Origin: Eriocheir sinensis
Lineage: Eukaryota > Arthropoda > Malacostraca > Decapoda > Varunidae
Reading direction: 5' to 3'
NCBI RefSeq assembly: GCF_024679095.1
Contig: NW_026111671.1
Location: 248,001 to 312,000, forward strand
Length of the DNA: 64,000 nucleotides
The notes below the pieces were generated by a model. It was not told where the DNA came from, did no database searches, and saw only the letters and a program-made list of their open reading frames with translations. This document shows positions 55,859 through 64,000 of the stretch, piece after piece. The position numbers and the translations under genes are program-made. The first letter of the stretch is position 1. Every line of letters starts with the position of its first letter.

Positions 55859-58071
55859 TCTGTGTATTTTGTATATAGTTTTATACAAATTTACGATATT
55901 TTATGTGTATTTTGTATATTTATATTTACAAATACACATTCTTTTAGTGGTATTTTGTTTATTTATTTTGATACGATTTTATGTGTATTTTGTATTCATT
56001 TTTAATACGAATTTACTTCATTCCATGTGTATTTTGTATATATTTTTATAGAAATCAACGTTATTTTATGTGTATTCGTATATATATTTTGAAACAAATT
56101 TACATTGTTTTATATGTATTTTGCATATCTATTTCAATACAAATTTACCTTACAGTATGTGCATTTTTTATATTTATTTTAATACAAATTTTAATATTTT
56201 ATGTGTATTTTGGTATATATATTTTTATAAAAAATTCGTTATTTTATGGCTATTTTGCATCTTTATTTTCATACAAATTTACATAATTTAATTAATATTC
56301 TGTGTATTTATTTTGATACGATTTTACATTATTCTATTTGTGTTTTGTATATATTTTTTTATACATATTTATATTATTTAATTAGTATTTTGTATATATA
56401 TTTGATACAAATTTACGTTGTTTTAAGTGTATATGTTTATATATTTTCATTCAAATTTCCATTATTTTATGTGTATTTTGTATATGTATTTCAATACAAA
56501 TTTACCTAATTTTATGTGTATTTTGTATATTTATTTTCATACAAATTTAAATTATTTTTGTGTATTTTTGTATATAGTTTTATACAAACTTAGGTTATTT
56601 TATGAGTATTTTGTATATCTATTTTCATACAAATACACATTCTTTTATTGATATTTTGTTTATTTATTTTGACGAGAATTTAAATTATTTAATGTGTATT
56701 TTGTATATATTTTTATACGTATTTACATCATTTCATGTGTATTTTGTATATATATTTCTATAGAAATCTACGTTATTTTATGTGTATTCGTATATAGATT
56801 TTTAAACAAATTTACGCTTTAATGTGCATTTTGTATATTTTTTTTAATACAAATTTACCTTATTGTACGTGCATTTTGTATATTAATTTTAATACAAATT
56901 TAATTATTCTATGTGTATTTTTGTATATGTATTTTTAAAAAAAATATGCTTTATTTTATGGGTATTTTGCATCTTTATTTTCATACAAAATTACATTATT
57001 TTATTGATATTCTGTGTATTTATTTTGATACGATTTTACATTATTCTATGTGTATTTTGTATATATTTTTCATTTAATTTAGCTTATTTTATGTATTTTG
57101 TATATCTATTTATTTTAATACAAAATCAAATATTTTATGTTTTTTCGTATATATATTTTTATAAAAAATGCGTTATTTTATGGGTATTTTGCATCTTAAT
57201 TTTCATACAAATTAACATTATTTTATTAATATTTTCTGTATTTATTTTGATACGATTTTTCATTATTTTATTTGTGTTTAGTATATATTTTTTATACATA
57301 TTTACATTATTTAATGTGTTTTTTGTATATATATTTGATACAAATTTACGTTATTTTAAGTCTATATGTTTATATATTTTCATTCAAATTTACATTATTT
57401 TATGTGTATTTTGTATATGTATTTCAATACAAATTTACCTAATTTTATATGTTTTTTGTATATTTATTTTCATACAATTTTAAATTATTTTTGTGTATTT
57501 TTGTTTATAGTTTGATACAAATTTAGGTTATTTTATGTGTATTTTGTATATCTATTTTCATACAAATACACATTCTTTTCATTATATTTTGTTTATTTAT
57601 TTTGACACGAATTAACATTATTTAATGTGTATTTTGTATATATATTTTTATACGTATTTACATTATTTCAAGTGTATTTTGTATATATATTTCTATAGAA
57701 ATCTGCGTTATTTTATGATTATTCGTATATATATTTTGAAACAAATTTACATTGTTTTATGTGTATTTTGCATATTTTTTCAATACAAATTTACCTTATT
57801 GTATGTGCATTTTGTATATTAATTTTAATACAAATTTGATTAATCTATGTGTATTTTTGTAAATGTATTTTTATAAAAATATGCTTTATTTTATGGGTAT
57901 TTTGCATCTTTATTTTCATTCAAATTTACATTATTTTATTGATATTCTGTGTATTTATTTTAATATGATTTTACATTATTCTATGTGTATTTTGTATATA
58001 TATTTTATATAAAATGTATTTGTTTTCATTTCATACACATCTACATTATTTTATGTAATTTTTGTACATGT
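55859..58071 (+). repeat. Satellite block 41 (+) with a complete 16-monomer cycle
   Basis: About 50 T-rich monomers. The best view of a full higher-order cycle is from CGTTATTTTATGTGTATTCG at 56059 to the same motif at 56771. From about 57060 the block resembles 45480-46480. It ends at TTTGTACATGTATACACATA. Confidence 0.91.
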
Positions 58072-60147
58072 ATACACATAAAATATTTAAATTTGTATTG
58101 AAATAAATATACAAAATGCACATACAATAAGGTACACTATTGAAAGAGATATGCAAAAATATATATAAAACAATGTAAATTTGTTTCAAAATATATATAC
58201 GAATACACATAAAATAACGTAGATTTCTATAAAAATATATATACAAAATACACATAAAATTAAGTAAATACGTATAAAAAAATGTAAACAAAATACATAA
58301 AATAATGTAAACTCGAAACAAAATAAATAAACAAAATACCAATAAAAGAATGTGTATTTGTATAAATATAAATGTACAAAATACACATACAAAATAAACA
58401 TAAAATAAGGTAAATTTGTAATGAAATATATGTACAAAATACACATAAAATAATGTAAATTTTTATGAAAATATATATACAAATACACATAAAATACCAT
58501 GAATTTGTATAAAATTATATATTCAAAATAAATATTAAATAATGTAAATGCGTATAAAAATATATATACAAACAACATATAAAATAATGTAAATTTGTAT
58601 CAATATAAATCAACAAAATACCAATAAAATGATATATATTTGAATGAAAATAGATTTACAAAATACACATAACATAACTAAAATTTGTATTGAAATATAT
58701 ACAAAAATACATAAAAATAATTTGAGTTTGTATGAAAATAGATATTCAAAATACATATAAAACTAGGGAAATTTCTTTTGAAATATATATACAAAATACC
58801 CATAAAATATTGTAAATTTTTGTCAAAATATATAAACAAATACACATAAAATAACTTAAAATAACGTAAATATGTATCAAATATATATACAAAAAACACA
58901 TTAAATAATGTAAATATGTATAAAAAAATATATTTCAATTTGTATGAAAATAGATATACAAAATACACATATAATTAGTTAAATTTGTATTTAAATACAT
59001 GTACAAAATACACATAAAATAATGTAAATTTGTATGAAATGAAAACAAATTCACATAAAATTCGCGTCAAAATAAATAAACAAAATATCAATAAAAGAAT
59101 GTGTATTTGTATGAAAATAGATATGCAAAATACACATAAAATAACCTAAATTTGTATCAAACTATATACAAAAATACAAAAAAATATTTTAAATTTGTAT
59201 GAAAATAAATATACAAAATACACATAATATTAGGTAAATTTGTATTGAAATACATACACAAAATATACATAAAATAATGTAAATTTGAATAAAAATACAT
59301 AAACAAATACACTTAAAATAACGTAAATTTGTATAAAAAAATATGTACAAAACACAAATAGAATAATGTAAAATCGTATCAAAATAAATACACAGAATAT
59401 CAATAAAATAATGTAAATTTGTATGAAAATAAAGAAGCAAAATACCCATAAAATAGCGCATTTTTTTTATTAATAATAATATATATACCAAAATACACAT
59501 CAAAAAATTAAATTTGTATTAAAATAAATATACAAAAAACACATACAATAAGGTAAATTTGTATTGAAATAGATATGCAAAATACATATAAAACAATGTA
59601 AATTTGTTTCAAAATATATATACGAATACACATAAAATAACGTAGATTTCTATAAAAATATATATACAAAATACACATAAAATGAAGTAAATACGTATAA
59701 AAAATGTATACAAAAAACACATAAAATGATGTAAATTCGTATCAAAATAAATAAACAAAATACCAATAAAAGAATGTGTATTTGTATAAATATAAATATA
59801 CAAAATACACATAAAATAACGTAAATTTACTTAAAACTATATACAAAATACACAAGTAATTAAATTTGTATGAAAATATATACAAAATACACACAAAATA
59901 AGCTAAATTTGAATTGAAATATATATACAAAATACATGAAATAAAGTAAATTTGTATCAAAATATTTATACAAATACACATATAATAACGTAAATTTGTA
60001 TGAAAATATATAAACAAAATACATTTTAAATAATGTAAATACGTATAAAAAAATATGTACAAAATGCACATATAATCATGTAATTCGTATCAAAATAAAT
60101 AAACAAAATACCAATAAAATAATATAAATTTGTATGAGTAAACGTGT
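58072..60147 (-). repeat. Satellite block 42 (-)
   Basis: About 46 A-rich monomers. Positions 58080-58850 relate to 16130-16900 and 27960-28560. Small breakpoints lie near 58853 (AACTTAAAATAACG) and 59057. From about 59585 the block is the second copy of 40955-41513. Confidence 0.88.
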
Positions 60148-61918
60148 ATGTTGCATATTTTTTCAATACAAATTTACCTTATTATATACGCATTTTGTAT
60201 ATTAATTTTAATATATGTGTATTTGAATATATACTTTGATACAAATTTACATTATTTTATGTATTTTCTATATTTATTGCAATTCAAATTTAGCTTATTT
60301 TATGTGTCTTTTGTATATCTATTTTCATACAAATTTAATTATTTTTTATTTTGTATATAGTTTTATACAATTTACGTTATTTTATGTGTATTTTTTATAT
60401 TTATACAAGTAAACATTCTTTTATTGGCATTTAGTTTATTTATTTTGATACGAGTTTACATTATTTTATGTGTATTTTGTATACATTTTCTTATACGTAT
60501 TTACTTCATTTTATGTGTATTTTGTATATATATTTTTATAGAAATCTACGTTATTTTATGTGTATTCGTATATATATTTTGAAACAAATTTACATTGTTT
60601 TATGTGTATTTTGCATATCTATTTCAATACAAATTTACTTTATTGTATGTGCATTTTGTATATTTATTGTAATACAAATTTAAATATTTTATGTGTATTT
60701 TGGTATATATATTTTCATAAAAAATGCGTTGTTTTATGGGTATTTTGCGTCTTTATTTTCATACAAATTTACATTATTTTATTAATATTCTGTGTATTTA
60801 TTTTGATACTATTTTACATTATTCTATTTGTGTTTTGTATATATTTTTATACATATTTACATTATTTAATGTGTATTTTCTATATATATTTCATTCAAAT
60901 TTACGTTATTTTAAGTGTATTTGTTTATATATTTTCATTCAAATTTACATTATTTTATGTGTATTTTGTATATGTATTTCAATAGAAATTCAAGTAGTTT
61001 TATGTGTATTTTGTATATATATTTTTATAAAAATTTAAATTATTTTGTGTATTTTTTAATAGAGTTTTATACAAATTTACAATATTTTATGTATTTTGTA
61101 TATCTATTTTCATACAAATACACATTCTTTTATTGATATTTTGTTTATTTATTTTGATGCGAATTTACATTATTTAATGTGTATTGTATATATATATTGT
61201 ACGTATTTACGTCATTTCATGTGTATATTTTATATATATTTCTATAGAAATATACGTTATTTTATGTGTATTCGTATATATATTTTGAAACAAATATACA
61301 TTGTTTTATGTGCATTTTGTATATTTTTTCAATACAAATTTCCCTTATTGTACGTGCATTTTGTATATTAATTTTAATACAAATTTAATAATTATATGTG
61401 TATTCTTGTATATGTATTTAAAAAAAATGCTTTATTTTATGGGTATTTTGCATATTTATTTTCATACAAAATTACATTATTTTATTGATATTCTGTGTAT
61501 TTATTTTGATACGATTTTACATTATTCTATGTATATTTTGTATATCTATTTTATACAAATGTACGTTATTTTATGTGAATTTGTTTTCATTTCATACAAA
61601 TTTACATTATTTTATGTGTATTTTGTACATGTATTTAAATACAAATTTAACTAATTATATGTGTATTTTATATATATATTTTCATACAAATTGAAATTTA
61701 TTTTTTTGCTCTTTTGTATATATTTTTATTCAAATTTTCGTAATTTTAAGTGTATTTTGTATATTTATTTTCCTACAAATATACGTTCTTTTATCGGAAT
61801 TTTGTTTATATATTTTGATACGAATTTTCATTTTTTTAGGTGTATTTTTATACTTATTTACATAATTTTATATGTATTTTGAATATATATTTTCATAGAA
61901 ATTTACTCTATATGTATA
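60148..61918 (+). repeat. Satellite block 43 (+)
   Basis: About 40 T-rich monomers, the direct copy of 41514-43320. Several monomers here are a few bases shorter (for example near 60345-60410), so frames open in the first copy are broken in this one. Confidence 0.89.
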
Positions 61919-63838
61919 TACAAAAAAACACAAAAATAATTTAAATTTGTATGAAAATAAATAAACAAAATACACATAAAATTAGGTAAATTTGTATTGA
62001 AATACATATACAAAATACACTTAAAATAATGTAAATTTGAATGAAATTATATAAACAAATACACTTAAAATGACGTTAATTTGTATAAAATATATATAAA
62101 AAATACACATTAAATAATGAAAATATGTATAAAAAAATATATACAAAACACAAATAGTATAATATAAAATCGTATCAAAATATATGCACAGAATATTAAT
62201 AAAAAAATGTACATTTGTATGAAAACTAAGATGCAAAATACCTATAAAATAACGCATTTTTTAAAAAAATATATATACCAAAATACACATAAAATATTTG
62301 AATTTGTATTAAAATAAATATACAAAATGCACATACAATAAGGTAAATTTGTATTGAAATAGATATGCAAAAAACATATAAAACAGTGTAAATTTGTTTC
62401 AAAATATATACGAATACACATAAAATAACGTAGATTTCTATAAATATATATATACAAAATACAAATAAAATTAAGTAAATACGAATCAAAAATGTATACA
62501 AAATATACATAAAATAATGTAAACTCGTATAAATATAAATAAACAAAATACCAATAAGAGAATGTGTATTTGTATAAATATAAATATACAAAATGCACAT
62601 AAAATAACGTAAATTTGTATAAAACTATATACAAAAATACATAGAAGTAATTAAATTTGCATGAAAATAGATATACAAAATACACACAAAATAAGCTAAA
62701 TTTGAATTGAAATATATATACAAAATACATAAAATAAAGTAAATTCGTTTCAAAATATTTTTAACAAATAAATATAATGACGTAAATTTGTAAAAAAATA
62801 TATATAAACAAAATACACATTAAGTAATGTAAATACGTATAAAAAAATATTTACAAAATACACCAATATTCAAGTCATTCGTATCAAAATAAATAAACAA
62901 AAAACTAATTAAATAATGTAAATTTATATGAGAAAACATATACAAAATACACATAAAATAACGTTTTAAGTTTCTATAAAAATATATGTACAAAAATGCA
63001 CATAAAATTAGTTTGCATAAAAAAAATATATACAAAACACACATTAGATAATGTAAATGAGTATAAAAATATGTATACAAAATACCTATGAAATAATCTA
63101 AATTCGTATCGAGTTAAATTAAGAAAATAACAATAAAATAATGCAATTTTGGATGAAAATATATATAGAAAACACATAAAATAACCTAAATACAAATACA
63201 AATATACACATTAAATAATTTAAAATTGAATGAAATAAATATACAAAATAAACATAAAATAAGGTAAATTTGTAATAAAATATATGTAAGAATACACATA
63301 AAATAATATAAATTTGTATGAAAATATATACAAATACACATAAAATAACATGAATTTGTATAAAATGTTTCAAAATATATACGAATACACACAATAAAAT
63401 AACGTAAATTTTTATGAAAATGTATATATAAAATACACATAAAATAGTTTAAATACGTAGAAAAATATATATACAAAATACACATAAAATAATGTAAATT
63501 CGTAAAAAAATAAATACACAAAATTCCAATAAAAGAATGTATATTTGTAGGAAAATATATATACAAAAAACAGCTAAAATAACTAGAATTTGTATAAAAA
63601 TATATACAAAAATACACAAAAATAATTTAAATTTGTTTGAAAATAGATATGCAAAATACACATAAAGTTAGGCAAATTTGTATTGAAATGCATATACAAA
63701 ACTCACATAAAATAATGTAAATTTGTGTGAAAATATATAAACAAATACATATAAAATCACGTAAATTTGGATAAAATATATATATACAAAATATACATTA
63801 AATATTTTAAATATGTATAAAAATATATTATATTATAT
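61919..63838 (-). repeat. Satellite block 44 (-)
   Basis: About 43 A-rich monomers, the direct copy of 43321-45215, including the distinctive TCAAGTCATTCGTATC and TCGAGTTAAATTAAG variants. Confidence 0.89.
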
Positions 63839-64000
63839 ATGTTTTTATTGATATTTGCGTTATTTATGTGTATTTTGTATATGTTTTCTCATAGAAATTT
63901 ACATTATTTTATTGGTATTTTGTCTATTTATTTTGATACGAATTACATGATTATTTGTGTATTTTTTACATTTTTTTTATACGTATTTACATTATTTAAT
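63839..64000 (+). repeat. Satellite block 45 (+), cut by the window end
   Basis: About 3.5 T-rich monomers matching 45225-45390. The duplication, and probably the block, continues past the window. Confidence 0.88.

Larger units (their letters stand above)
59585..64000 (-). repeat. Segmental duplication D2, copy 2
   Basis: Second copy of 40955-45390, still matching at the last base of the window, so its right limit is unknown. Confidence 0.91.

Overview
The window looks like nuclear, non-coding DNA from an animal, most likely a decapod crustacean. About 61 kb of the 64 kb is a very AT-rich satellite-like array. The only sequence of a different character is one broken non-LTR retrotransposon (LINE) at 33467-36384. 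The organism call rests on that element, whose endonuclease and reverse transcriptase remnants resemble the Jockey-clade elements abundant in crab genomes, and on the long-known AT-rich satellites of crabs. This is recognition from memory, not a database search. I see no tRNA, rRNA, CRISPR array, host protein gene or bacterial-type operon.

The array. The basic unit is about 45 bp (43-47). Its T-rich strand reads roughly TTTACATTATTTTATG, then TGTATTTTG, then TATATATATTTTCATACAA. Distinguishable monomer variants follow one another in a fixed order. A full cycle is about 16 monomers (712 bp at 56059-56771; 714 bp between equivalent points 17184 and 17898), and a shorter 12-monomer cycle of about 525 bp is also common. 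The consensus unit has no TAA, TAG or TGA in any of the three frames of its T-rich strand and is 45 bp long, so the array is full of long open frames with a 15-residue period rich in Tyr, Phe, Ile, Cys and Leu. I treat these as by-products of the repeat, not genes.

Layout. The T-rich strand changes side 44 times, giving 45 orientation blocks from about 64 bp to 5 kb. Here '+' means the T-rich strand is the given strand. On top of this lie kilobase-scale duplications. Positions 1-7197 recur at 46423-53621 in the same orientation. Positions 40955-45390 recur at 59585-64000. Positions 8635-11160 recur inverted at 19071-21596. Positions 12600-14850 recur inverted at 44611-46870, and 14610-15790 inverted at 27873-29055. 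Positions 36796-38335 recur at 39458-40985. A 324-bp tandem duplication at 10837-11484 appears perfect. The same inversion junctions reappear in different copies, so whole mosaics were copied after the junctions formed. A pure (AT)n tract of 149 bp lies at 31089-31237.

The retrotransposon. It keeps most of an APE-type endonuclease, a reverse transcriptase with YADD, the C-terminal region, a 3' UTR and a 23-A tail. It lacks the 5' part and is broken by at least three frameshifts and one in-frame stop. Four related copies of the target segment in this window are uninterrupted. They show that the insertion lost no target bases and made at most a 2-bp target duplication, and that it occurred after those copies had formed.

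No genes work together here. The biology is that of satellite DNA: amplification, inversion, segmental copying and passive receipt of a retroelement. I found no convincing new protein or RNA system. The most unusual features are the inverted mosaic structure, the stop-free monomer and the nested duplications.
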